Origin: Baylisascaris procyonis
Lineage: Eukaryota; Nematoda; Chromadorea; Rhabditida; Ascarididae
Assembly: GCA_037389465.1 (NCBI GenBank)
Contig: JAZARR010000088.1
Location: 3,224,001 to 3,288,000, forward strand
Length of the DNA stretch: 64,000 nt
Direction of reading: 5' to 3'
In this document: positions 52,701 to 63,893 of the stretch, in pieces
Layout: each line of letters starts with the position of its first letter
Numbering within the stretch: the first letter of the stretch is position 1
Made by a program: the position numbers and the translations under genes
Notes under the pieces: model-generated
The model's database searches: none
What the model saw: the letters and a program-made list of their open reading frames with translations, nothing else
Told to the model about the DNA's origin: nothing

Positions 52701-55700
52701 TGATAAGTTCCGGTTGTCTAAGTTAATGTCGTCGTTGACAAAATGCGAGGGGATGTATATCTTTGCTGAAAGGGGGCCTTTGTTAAGGATGTCGATTGGG
52801 GAACTATCGATTTCTTCTGATCGCACACCGCCCAACATCGATCAATATCAGTGGTTCAGTATCTGCTACAGACGAGTTCGCTTGACGGAGCTATTTGACC
52901 ACTCCACAGAGGTACACTTCTCGACGTCCCAAAGAGGTTTGTTGGATTTTCTGGCTGAACATAAATCACAGGCCAACCAATGCAGTTGTGGATAAATACG
53001 GTTGCAATCAATACCGGCCAATATAGCCCCTCTTCATGAAGTGTTCCTCCAAGGTGTTTTTTGATTCTGATAGAGCTTTTAATGCTCTTTGAATGTACCT
53101 AGTCACTTTTCCCAAATCTTGTTCCTTTATACAGTTATAGGCCCTCATTTATCGACTGTGACAGCACATCTCTTTAAGAACGCTTATGAAAAATTCGCCG
53201 CTTTTTTCAGGAATATTTTTGATTCTGAATTGCTTTTAGATTCTGATACGTAGCTTTTCCTGTCCTTATCAGAAGCACCTTTCTAGTGTTTTTAATTTTT
53301 TAATTCATCTTCAGGAGATGGGCTCATCATATTCTTTATTGCAATTTATTCTCAGCTGCGTTAATATCAAATAGCACTTAGATTTTTTCCGATGCGTCCC
53401 ACATCGTTGTTCTTTCGTGATTTTTCTTTTCATGCTCATCGATTGTTTGTAGTCGTCTAACACTTAAAGTATTTCCTCTCTGATAGACCATAAGGCATCA
53501 ATTTACCTTGTAAAATGTTTATTTATATTTTTGAGCCATAATATTTTAGGTCTCGGTAGAGCATGATCTTGTCCCATTCCTGGTCGTGATCGCGGTCGGA
53601 TCGGTGTTCAATCCGCTCTTGATGTGTCATACTCCTGTTTTTTCCCAAATCTTGTTCCTTTATACTGGTTTCCTGTAACTGCTCGTACTTGATTGTGCTC
53701 ATTACATTGATTTAATGATTCTGGGTTCATAGAGAAAAGCAGTTTTTTCCTTATTTTAATGTTTTGATGATAGTTGCCTTCCTAATCTTTTCCTTTATCA
53801 ACAGTTATGAATCTCATTTCCTTCCATTTTTTTCAATTTCAGGTAAACTTTTTCGAAAGACGAAGTGCCGTAGTGTTCATTCTTTGTCCATCTGCGCGAA
53901 AGTGTTCCAATCTTTCCTCCGATTGTGCCGAAATGTCTCTTCGATCTTGGGTTCGTTACCTCTCGTCTCGCACATTGCAGTGATCGGGGTGAAGATTTCT
54001 TCGCTAAGTATCCCGATTCCCATTAGCGAAGGCTCACACGTTGCACGTTTCTCGTGGTGACAGATATTGCTTCATGAAAAATGGATTTGTTCTCTTTGCT
54101 ATCGAAATCATTTGCAAAGTGTTGTATATGGCTTGGAATAAGTTCCTTTTTGAGGATACGTGCCTTTGCGCACTGATGACTTCATCCCATCGTGGAAAAT
54201 TTTATAGCTTTCAGTGAACCTATTGGCATCTGCGATGGAAATGGTCAAGCCTCTACTTTTATATTGGTGAATTTTACTTTACGAAATTTCAGAGCCAAAT
54301 ATCTCTTTAGTACGAAGCATTTGCGATATTATTTCCATACTAAGCCATAGCATGCATTAAAAGTCGAATTGCCTTCGAAATCGGTATGTTTAGAATTCTG
54401 GTGCAACAGTAAAACATTTATGATTTTGCATCTTTATGGATGCTTGGTGCTGTGCTAAGAGAGGACAAATGCCTAGAATTCTTAGGGGGAAGGGAGTGTG
54501 CGCATGTGGAGGAGAGGGGGGAGATAAATTGGAATTCCCACAAAAAAATCCCTTAAAATATTTAAATTACAATTTTTAGTATGAACATCTAGTTCATCGA
54601 TCATCGTTTCTGTGGTTCGGATCAGAAATGCAAAGTTGGGGACCTTTATGCTCGTATCGTTTGGAACATAAAAGAAGTGAATTTTAATCAAACGTAAATG
54701 CCGTATTTTTTCCTCGTCAGAGACTGAATAAGAGAGGGAAAAATATGGGGTAAATAAAACTTGCTTCATATCCTTTATATTAGCTGTTGCATTTTATACA
54801 GTTTTGTTCCGTTTTATTGAATAAATTCAACAATTACCATATAAGAACATGAAATAAATTAAATAATTTTCCTACTTCCATTAAAAAGTAAGCCTATCGT
54901 TTTGTTTGGAAAAAAAAATTTGATGCAGAAATTTTTCAAATTTTCAAAAAATTTCCATGGAATACTATTGGAATATTACGGTAGAGGTTTTTTTTGGCTG
55001 CAAGAGTACTCCATAGTGGAGATACATTTTTTGCAGCAGGCTGTATTAGTAGAATATATTAGAATAATTCAATATTTCTTTAATTCTTACATTTTTGAAT
55101 TATAAACTCGCATCTCTTCTTCTTTTCTTGCTTCTTTATTCCTCTCTCTCTCTCTTCCCTTTCATGTATTTTCCCTATCGAATAGCTTAATTCAGAGTTT
55201 GTGGCTATTCGTTTTCATGTTTCATCGTGTGCCGGATGTCCAAATCAAGCAGTTTGCGCATCGGGAGAGCTGAGAAAGCCGGATGAAGATCTAGCTTTCA
55301 TTAGCGATCGATTGAAGAACGTCAAGCATAAAATATTGATTCTCTCTGGTAAAGGTGGCGTCGGCAAGAGTACGGTGACCGCTAATCTCGCTCGAGCGAT
55401 CGCCACTGATCCCAGTAAACAGGTTATTTTTTGTGGTGTTTCATTCTTTTTTTTTTCGTTTCTTTGAACAGTAATAACGCAATCTGTTAAACGTTGAAAT
55501 ATTCATGCAGCTAATGTTAAACATTTTGTGCATTGCAACGTGATGTCGGGGAATGGCAATAAAGCTCCTAAAATTAAGCGTAGTCCATTGTTTTTGAAAT
55601 CTGGAAACTCTTCAAACAAATTTATGAAGTCAGTGTTTGTTTCTACTTCCGGCTCTGCTATATCGAACCTCATTTTGAATTTGTTAAGGAGTGAAAATTG

Positions 55701-58499
55701 TGTCTGAAGGTTGCAATATTAGTTGTTGCGAATATATTAAGCAGCTGCTGACGTACATGATGATATAGTCGATCGTTTGCTAAACTCCTATGAATGTAGA
55801 AACTGATAGCACGTTGAACATTACCTTGATATACACATCGTTACCTTAACAACATACGTTCACTATCAGGAAAGAGTGAGCGCTGTTTTGGTTGCGTTAA
55901 AATTCTTACTGAAAGAATCCTTCAATTAATCGGCTTTCAATTTTCGAAACAAATTTCACCAATGGCAACAAAACCAAGAATTTTATGTCATGTGCTTTGC
56001 TCCCCTCTCCCCATCCCCCTCCCCCTCCACCACATTGTCTTCTTTCACTCCCTTCCCTCTAGCCCCCAGGATTTGAGACAGCTTCTGCCCTCTCCCTCCC
56101 TCTCCCCTCGGCTGATAATATTAGGTTTGCGGCTTTCCACTCTATAAATGAAGAAATAAAGAGCTTGGTAGTATAGGGCGTATTGCAGGTCGCGATACTG
56201 GATGTGGATATTTGCGGTCCATCGCAAGCGCGAATGATGGGTGTCGAAGGGGAAAGTGTTCACGAAAGCGCAGACGGATGGAGTCCGATTTTCATAACGG
56301 ACAATCTCACCGTTATGAGTATTGCTTTCCTCATACAGAATCGAAATGAGGCGGTGATTTGGCGTGGTGCTCGAAAAAATGCCCTCATCAAACAATTTTT
56401 AAAGGTGATAAAAATAAGATTTTTTTATACGCTTACTTCATTTTTCACACAAAATAACTGAAGCGAAAAATGAGCTTTTTTTTGAGCTATTTGAGCTCAT
56501 AACTATTCATTTGAGCTTTTTTTTTTTTGTTCAAGTAGGCGAAATAATCGTCAAAGTACTACCAGTTCTTGAAGTTTGCTTTCTAGGAGAGAAATTTAAG
56601 ATTGGAATATGTGGTAAATATTACTTTTGAGGGTTTCTTTCTGTATTTTTTGAACTATTGGTTGTTAGTAACAATTGTGATTAACTGCTTACTGCATAGT
56701 TGAGAGTAGAACACAAAAAATTTTTACCTGCAAAGCAAAAATGGAACACCAGTGATATATCGATTAGCGTTGCTATTAGCATCAAAGATTAATAAGAGCA
56801 CTTATATCGGGTTGAATGGCAACGACAAATCACTACAAAGCTGCTTAGTTATATAGAGCATATTTTGAGGCAAAAAATTAAGGTGAATTTTATTCGTTCT
56901 AAACGCTTACTTGGAAACGGTGTTTAAAGCTTGTCTTCATCGGTTACTAATTTGTTTATTTACGGGCGGTGTGAAATGTTCAATTTACTGATAAGACCCG
57001 GTTGTCTAAGTTAATGTCGTCGTTGACAAAATACGAGGGGATGTATATTATTTGCTGATAAGGGGGCATTTGTTAAGGATGTCGATTGGGGAACTATCGA
57101 TTATCTTCTGATCGACACACCGCCCGGAACATCGGATGAGCACATATCAGTGGTTCAGTATCTGCTACAGACGAGTTCGCTTGACGGAGCTATCCTCGTG
57201 ACCACTCCACAGGAGGTCGCACTTCTCGACGTCCGCAAAGAGGTTTGTTGGATTTTCTGGCTGAACATAAATGCACAGGCCAACCAATGCAGTTGTGGAT
57301 AAATACGGTTGCAATCACTACCGGCCAATATAGCCCCTCTTCATGAAGTGTTCCTCGCAAGCTGTTTTAGGTGTGGAATGGTCCCATAAATTTTCATAGC
57401 CGATTTGATCACAATCCTCGTCACTTTTATTTCACGATCTTGCACAGTTTTTGAGCTATAATAAGTTATCAACTGTGACAGCCACATCTCTTTAAGAACG
57501 CTTCTGAAAAATCCGCCGCTTTCTTTCAGGAATATATACATATCTGAATTGCTTCTAGAAGGGTGATACGTAGATGGCTTTTCCTGTCCTTATCAGAAGC
57601 ACGCTTTCTAGTGTTTTTAATTTTATTAATTCATCTTCGAGGAGATGGGCTCATGCATATCTCTTTATTGCAATCGTTATTCTCACCTGCGTTAATATCA
57701 CAACTAGCACTTGGATTTTTTCCGATGCGTCCCACATCGTTGTGCTCTTTCGTCGATTTGTTCCTTTCAGTGGGCATCGATTGTTTGTGGTCGTCTAACA
57801 CTTAACATTATTTCCTCTCTGCTAGACCATAAGGCATCAATTTTACCTTGTAAAATGTTTATTTATATTTTTGAGCCATAATATTTTAGGTCTCGGTTGA
57901 GCATGATCCCAGTCCCATTCCTGGTCGTGATCGCGGTCGGATCGGTGTTCAATCCGCATCTTGATGTGTCATACTCCTGTTTTTTCCTTCGAACTTCTTG
58001 CTTAAGCTCGCTGGTTTCCTGTAACTGCTCGTACTTGACTTGTGCTGATCTACGATTAGATTTGGTGATTCTGGGTTCATAGAGAAAAGCAGTTTTTTCC
58101 TTATTTGTAATGTTTTGGGAGCGATAGTTGCCGCCTACTTTTTCCTTTAATCAACAGATATGAATAACTCTATGTTCCTTCCATTTTTTTTCCGGATTTC
58201 AGGTAAACTTTTGTCGAAAGACGAACGTGGCCGTTCTGGGAGTGTTGGAGAATATGAGTTCATTCGTTTGTCCATGCTGCGCGAAAGTGTCTCCAATCTT
58301 TCCTGACACGACAGGTGGAGCAAAAGGAATGTGCGAAGAAATGTCTCTTCGATTGTTGGGTTCGTTACCTCTCGATCCGCACATGGCCGAATGCAGTGAT
58401 CGGGGTGAAGATTTCTTCGAGAAATATCCGGATTCGCCATTAGCGAAGGCTTTCATTGACGTTGCACACTTCATCGTTGCTCGTGGTGACAGATGTTAA
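49723..58499 (+). CDS. nubp-1: Cytosolic Fe-S cluster assembly ATPase NUBP1/Nbp35 (intact exon set)
   Basis: The working set of exons is 49723-49788 ([22 protein letters not shown]), 55198-55422 (true start may be 55219), 56189-56404, 57078-57242 and 58203-58499 (stop TAA). All are in phase 0 and give about 315-322 aa; human NUBP1 has 320. NUBP1 binds [4Fe-4S] clusters and ATP. With its CFD1/NUBP2-type partner it scaffolds cluster delivery to cytosolic and nuclear proteins. Visible motifs are an N-terminal cluster ligand set (CPG...[10 protein letters not shown]), the P-loop [54 protein letters not shown], and the C-terminal CPCC in FVCPCC (the bridging CPxC motif). Exon 1 is present once, before a broken copy of the other exons (50952-54060), so a functional mRNA must skip that copy unless the copy is an assembly artefact. 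Confidence 0.93.
50120..54315 (+). repeat. Direct duplication, copy 1 (degraded)
   Basis: This 4.2-kb segment matches copy 2 at about 54448-59210 in order and orientation. The first ~1.3 kb, up to and beyond the P-loop exon, is nearly identical. From about 51.5 kb onward copy 1 carries many 1-6 nt deletions and some large ones, so it is about 0.55 kb shorter. The edges are approximate. NUBP1 exon 1 (49723-49788) lies outside the unit. Confidence 0.85.
50952..54060 (+). pseudogene. Broken second copy of NUBP1 exons 2-5
   Basis: The exon at 50952-51188 (P-loop GKGGVGKS) is intact. Apart from 12 extra in-frame bases at its start, its coding sequence matches the intact copy. The counterpart of exon 3 (about 51932-52134) has several frame-changing deletions in the DVDICGPS and VHESADGW regions and reaches a stop. 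The exon 4 counterpart (about 52784-52936) has lost the second half of [10 protein letters not shown]. The exon 5 counterpart (about 53844-54060) lacks the CPCC motif and large pieces of the end. No functional NUBP1 could be read from this copy. It is either a decaying duplicate or a poor-quality consensus of the same locus. Confidence 0.85.
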
Positions 58500-59210
58500 G
58501 CTGCTTCTTCGTTAAATATGCTTCAGTTTCGTTGTGAATTTATTATGTTCAAAAATCTCTTTTAATGCTCTTTTTCTAATGTTGCTCTTTGCATGTTTGC
58601 AATCAGTAAAATACTACGGTTCTCCCAACCTATTCTATAGACAGGCTGGGAAAGCTTTTCTGTCTGGGCATATGTAAATGGGAATTTTCTTTTCAGACCT
58701 TAACTGTTCGTATCATATGAATCATTGTTGGACTGATATGTTTGCCTCTATCGATGTATCATTTGAACATCTGCTGCATTCATGCTGAAAAGTACGTATT
58801 TCTATGTTTTATTTGTTCTCTTTGCTATCGATATTTCCTTTTTTTTTTCTATACGTTAGTATTTGCAAAGTGGGAATTGTATATGGCGAAAGTTGGAGAG
58901 CAAGAAGGATTCACTATTTGAGGATACGGTTGCCTTTGCACTCAATTCTATTGGGCACTGCATACACGACTTCATCCTCATCGTGTTCTTTCGAGTTATC
59001 TTTATAGCCATTTCTATGCAACATTTTTATATGAATGGACTATTGGCCAATGATTTAAATTCTGGTGTGGTGGTTTTTATTCGATGGAAATGGTCAAGTT
59101 TTTATGTCCTCTACTTTTAGAGTATTGAAATTGTGAATTTGTACTTTACTTTATCGCGTTTTTTAAATATCAGTATGCCACAAAAGGGGGATATCTCTTC
59201 GGATAGTTCG
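54448..59210 (+). repeat. Direct duplication, copy 2 (intact)
   Basis: This is the full-length version of the duplicated unit. It starts a little before AGAGGACAAATGCCTAGAAT and continues past the NUBP1 stop through the 3' flank to about 59.2 kb. Its four NUBP1 exons are open and correctly phased. The junction with copy 1 lies in the interval 54315-54448. Confidence 0.8.
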
Positions 59211-60538
59211 TTTTCTGTTTTTTCTTCTCTTTGTCTTTTTTTTGGGGAGAAGGGAGGGGAGAGGAAGAATGTTTCCTCGCATGAGCATAGCTAGAAAAAG
59301 TCAGAGGTATCGGCAAAAAGTTTTTAAGACAGGCGATTAGTACCAAAAAGGTTGAAAAATTAATATTAAAAGACGCCTGAGCAACTCTTTAACTCTTTCG
59401 TGCCGATATCTATACGGCGAAGGTGAGGGGGGAGGGGGATTGCTTGGAGATTGGGGAAATTTAGGCGACAAGAAAAACGTTGAAGTTTTCGTCTCTGGCG
59501 ACCTCTTTTTTCTTATTGTCTTAAGTTTCGATTAGTATAGAATACATCGGTTTGTGATTTCATGCAAGAAATTCCCTTGTCGTTTGTTTTTTTTTTTTAA
59601 ATCTATCTCCAAAATGTCTGGAAATTAAACCATTTTTCTAGGCATATCACTTTGAAATTCTACGATTGTCGTATATTAAATCAGCGAATATTTCTTAGTT
59701 GATTCTCTCATTTCTTGAATTTCGAGGAATTTACAACTATTTGTTGAGGATAAGTTGTCATTGATTTGCTGAGAAATTTGCATATTTTGTTTTTTTTTTT
59801 GTATGTGTGTGTGTTTCTTTGTGTTTTTATTTTTATTTTGGCACCTGAGAAAGAGGGCAAAGTTTTTTCATCAACTCAATGCATACCTCGAAATTAGCCT
59901 CCATTTCGCTAGTATTTGGACTGTTTCCCGATCCTATAACCTTATTAAACGAACGCTCGATTCATTTTGAACTCATCTCATTTATATTGCTCTCCAAAAT
60001 TTTCTCCATCAGCTTATATCAAATAGAATAACGATAGAAGGTTAATAATAAATAAATAATAATAATGATCTTTATTCATACAATAGTATCCGCATTATTA
60101 TGCATAGGGATGATGTTTTCATGAAAATTAAAAAATTACCAGATGACTGTCAATAGCAGATTAGTGCTCTTATTACAGCATATTCCGAATAGGTGAGAAA
60201 ATGAAGTTTTCTCGGAATGTGTCAATTGTGTTATATTGAGGATCGCTTTCAGTGCTTTGTTGTTTGAGTTATTGAAATAAATTTTTATGAAGAGATGTGA
60301 ATGACTTTAATGTTTGGTTTCATCCATCTTCCAATGTTGTTACTCATCATAGCTAACAGAGTTTTCATTTTTTTAAGACTAATTGACTCCTTTTTGTAAT
60401 TTGTAACCTTTATGAATCTATCTAGCATAGATTTTCACCGAAGCATTCGTGTTAGCAATTCGTTTTATGAATGCTTGATTATAGTCTTAGGTCAGCCGTC
60501 TATATTGTTTGAAGAATTTCTGCTTCAGAGACGAGACG
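58500..60538 (+). other. NUBP1 3' flank and OXSM 5' flank
   Basis: About 2 kb with no recognisable exon. It contains the end of duplication copy 2 (to about 59210), T-runs and a G-rich tract near 59425. The two genes are in the same direction but are spaced too widely for a typical nematode operon. Confidence 0.55.
60524..60538 (+). promoter_or_regulatory. Probable spliced-leader trans-splice acceptor of OXSM
   Basis: TTTCTGCTTCAG ends at 60528, leaving a 10-nt leader (AGACGAGACG) before the ATG at 60539. A strong acceptor this close to the start codon, with no recognised upstream exon, is the usual picture of SL trans-splicing. An upstream exon encoding a mitochondrial targeting sequence cannot be ruled out. 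Confidence 0.55.
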
Positions 60539-63500
60539 ATGAATCGAGTTGTAATAACGGGTATTGGTATATTGAGTCCATTTGGTGTTGGTAAAAATAT
60601 TCTATTCGAAAGCCTAATTGCCGGTAAAGTGGGATTGCATTATAAAGAATCTCTAAAAGCGATTGTTGGATGTATTCCTGAGGGAAATGCACCTGGGCAA
60701 CTTGATTTGAGTGGATGGTCGAAAGGTGAACGTCGACAAATGAGTAGAGGTTTGTCATTATCGCTAATTTTACGCTTTTCTTCTCCGTTTCCATTGTTTA
60801 CCTGTTAATGAGTTAATAAATTAAATCTATAGAAATACGAAAGGTAGAAATATATTTGCCCACCGCTGATGTTGTCAATCAATCATACATATTGTCACTG
60901 AGATCTCATTAGAGCAATTTGTCAAAATTGGTCAAAAATGTTCCTCAACGTTTGCACAATTACAGGTAAAGTGTTACACTCGCAATTTTTATCAGTATTA
61001 ATGTAAATTGCATATAGAGTTTGCGGCTATTTGATTAACAAGTCATGTTTAAGGACCAATTCCAGGTTTCTATTCATCAAAATCCCGTCAACGGTGAAAT
61101 TTCGCTTCGAATTATGCAGTTGGCTGAACTATTGCGCTAATCTCATAAATTTATACACCTTCCTATTGTCTACTTCGTACTTGTTATTACTTCATTATTA
61201 CTGTTCATCCCCTATTTGTTACTTTATTATTATTACTATTATTACAATATCTTTATTTGTAAGAATCATTCTATATAAACACTAAAGAGATATTAAAACA
61301 TCGTTCATTCGATCGAATGAGTGGTAAAGTTTCTTTTTAAATGCAACGCTTATTACAGAATTTTCACTCATCGTTCCCTAAAAATTTTAAATTATGGATT
61401 GATCGGGGAAATTATTCCCAAATGGGAAACAATTCCATCATTTTGATAAGTTGAAAATTTCATAAGTTGACTTATTAAGGTAGTTTATTGGCATTAATTA
61501 CGGCAGAGGAGACAATAAAGGATTCTGGATTGGAAGAGAAGGATATGGAAGAGACAGGTGTCGATATTGGTATGGGTATTGCGGATTTAGAGTTGATTGC
61601 CGAGAGTGCAAATTTCATTCGTGATGGTAAATCACATAAAGTGACACCGTATTTTGTTCCTCGTATCCTAACGAATATGCCTGCTGGACATGTAAGCATA
61701 CGGTATCATTTTTATCCTTCTCTTATTTTTACTTATGCAGATAGATGGAGAATATATTAAATATTTACAGTTATTAAATATTTTACAGATATTTACAGAT
61801 ATTAAATTTACAGATATTTACAGATATATTTACAGATGAATATTTATCCTACTTTAATATATACACTTATACAGATATATTAAAGTGGCAAGAGGGGAAA
61901 ATTGATCTGAAGAGCTTTAGTATAATGACTGAAATTTCGAATTTCTGAAAGTTTTTCATGGAGGCACTATGTTTAACTATTGATATACATTCTAGAAGGT
62001 ATAGATTTCTTTTAGGAGTTAATAGTAATTTCAATTTATTTACTTTATTCTACCCTTCTCGATGCTAAACGCACCTTTCCATCGATGTTCTCGGTGAATG
62101 TAACGTCGATTGATTTGAAAAAAAAGGTATTCGAGTGAAACTAACTGAATTTCAAAAAATATCGATTGATTAGCGATCGAAGGCATCCGGCAGAAACCGA
62201 ATTCTAGTTTCAGTGGACTTAATTTCATAAAAACTGATCGCTTGTTTATGAAGAACATCCCGGTTTAAACCAAACTTCTTCCGGAAAGGGGAGTGGTAAA
62301 TAGCTCTTTTTGTTCTAGCTAACTAAAAGTTGACGAGAAAAGGAACGAAGCAATTGTGTGTGTCCTGGAATCGATTATTCGCTTCGTTTGAGAATATTTC
62401 TGTCAAGATTTCACGCATGTAATCTTTTTAATACAAAACTTTTAAAAGGCATAATCGATATATGATGTTTTCACATGGCTGTACTCTTTTCCGTCTTTGC
62501 TATTGTGGTGGTAACCGAGTGAAGTTGAGTTTTTCTCCGGAACGGTTTCGTTAGGGAAGCGACCAACGTTTTTGAAATCCGGTCGATTGAAACCGAAGTT
62601 CGGTCTTAGCCGGATTCCTTCGGTCAGTACGCGACCAGCATTTTTGAAACTTGGTCATTTTCAGCTGGCTGGTTGCTGACTGAACGTTTGATCGGTGACA
62701 ATCACTACTTTTGCCTTCAATTCCCGATTGCCTTTCTAAAAGAGCGTTGATTAATTGTGGGTATCAAAATTAATGCGGAGAAATGCTTTGAGGTATGGTA
62801 TGCGAGGCGCAAACCTAAGCTCATGCACTGCATGTGCGACCGGCTTACATGCGGTGGGTGATGCGGCAACGTTCATCGCGATGGGACGAGCCAAGAAAAT
62901 GCTGGCTGGTGCAGTTGAAGGCTGTGTCAATCCGATCGCTCTCACTGGATTTCAGAGACTCAGGTTGCCACTTACAATGTGCAGTCATTTAACACCAACC
63001 TATTCACTAATTTCCTCTTGGCTAATCAAAGTGTAGAAGAAAGCAAGTAACGAAATACGCTAAGCAACGTATGTGGTCTTTTGTTGTATTCTTCAATAAC
63101 GAGAGATCGGTTGATTCTTTAATTGCTCAAAAAAATTGTGTGACAGCACTTAGTTAAGGCTTATTTATGTAGGAATGTATATTTCATGAATAAGGAGGAG
63201 TCATCTAGAAGTTTATGCTTCCGTTAAAAACTGAAAATAGCGCAACGATACAACATTTCTGAATGGATGTTGTAGCCGTTTTTGATGTGCTATTGGGAAT
63301 ATCGGTTAGACAGACATTACATCCCAAAGAGCCTGATGAATGTGGTTTTTTTTTTTTTTTTGAAGTGTCTACACTTACCAGTATTTTTCATTTTGTACAA
63401 TAAAAAGGATAAAAAAACCTGGGAAAATTTTGCATATTTGTGCATCACCAGGGAGTTCAAGCAGGAAAAACTTACTAGAAAATTATGAAGAGAAAAGAAA

Positions 63501-63893
63501 GGTAGATGATTTAGTCATTCAATGCAGTATTCCATTCATTCTTCTATTCCTTTCCCCACCATTCCTTCCTGATCAGTTTTATTAGTCATATTGGTCATCA
63601 GTGCCTTTTTATTGAAAAAATTCCACATATTGAGTATAGTCCAGGTATTTTAGGTGCTTATATGTTTGTTCGTTTTCCTGAAATCATATGGAAGGAAATG
63701 TTGACCGATGTCATCGAATTAAGTCTAGTAAATTTTCCACCTTTCAGAGCTTTATCATCATCAGGCTCTAGGCCTTTCGATCGTACTCGTGATGGGTTTA
63801 TTTTGAGCGAAGGAGCCGCGCTATTGCTTCTTGAAAAGTTAGAGGATGCTCAGAAAAGGAACGCACATATTTATGCAGAAATTATAGGTTATG
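60539..63893 (+). CDS. OXSM: Mitochondrial 3-oxoacyl-[ACP] synthase (OXSM, KASII/FabF-like), 3' partial
   Basis: Four exons join in phase: 60539-60749, 61480-61702, 62793-62963 and 63748-63893. The gene continues beyond the window. OXSM condenses malonyl-ACP with acyl-ACP in mitochondrial type II fatty acid synthesis, which supplies octanoyl-ACP for lipoate. Visible motifs are the start MNRVVITGIGILSPFGVG, DIGMGI, the VTPYFVPRILTNMPAGHVSIR stretch, the nucleophile region CTACATGLHAVGD (catalytic Cys codon 62833-62835), GAVEGCVNPIALTGF, and RPFDRTRDGFILSEGAA. The two catalytic histidines of the Cys-His-His triad should lie in exons past 64000. From the ATG there is no presequence, so mitochondrial import would need another N-terminus. 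Between ALS and RPFD the loop is SSG, about six residues shorter than the usual form with DP. Identity is firm. Confidence 0.94.
61764..61840. repeat. Short tandem repeat of a TTTACAGATA-type unit
   Basis: About six copies of ATTTACAGAT separated by 0-9 nt lie just downstream of the OXSM exon 2 donor. Each copy contains a TTTACAG that resembles a nematode 3' splice acceptor. Confidence 0.75.
62536..62665. repeat. Two imperfect ~71-bp direct repeats
   Basis: GCGACCAACGTTTTTGAAAT followed by CCGGTC near 62559 recurs as GCGACCAGCATTTTTGAAAC followed by TTGGTC near 62631. Related CCGGTC/CGGTTT fragments flank both. It could be a remnant of a small mobile element, but no terminal inverted repeats or target duplications are evident. 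Confidence 0.5.

Larger units (their letters stand above)
61703..62792 (+). other. OXSM intron 2
   Basis: It contains a run of TTTACAGATAT-type repeats (61764-61840) and two imperfect copies of a ~71-bp unit at about 62536-62665. No nested gene was recognised. Confidence 0.7.
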
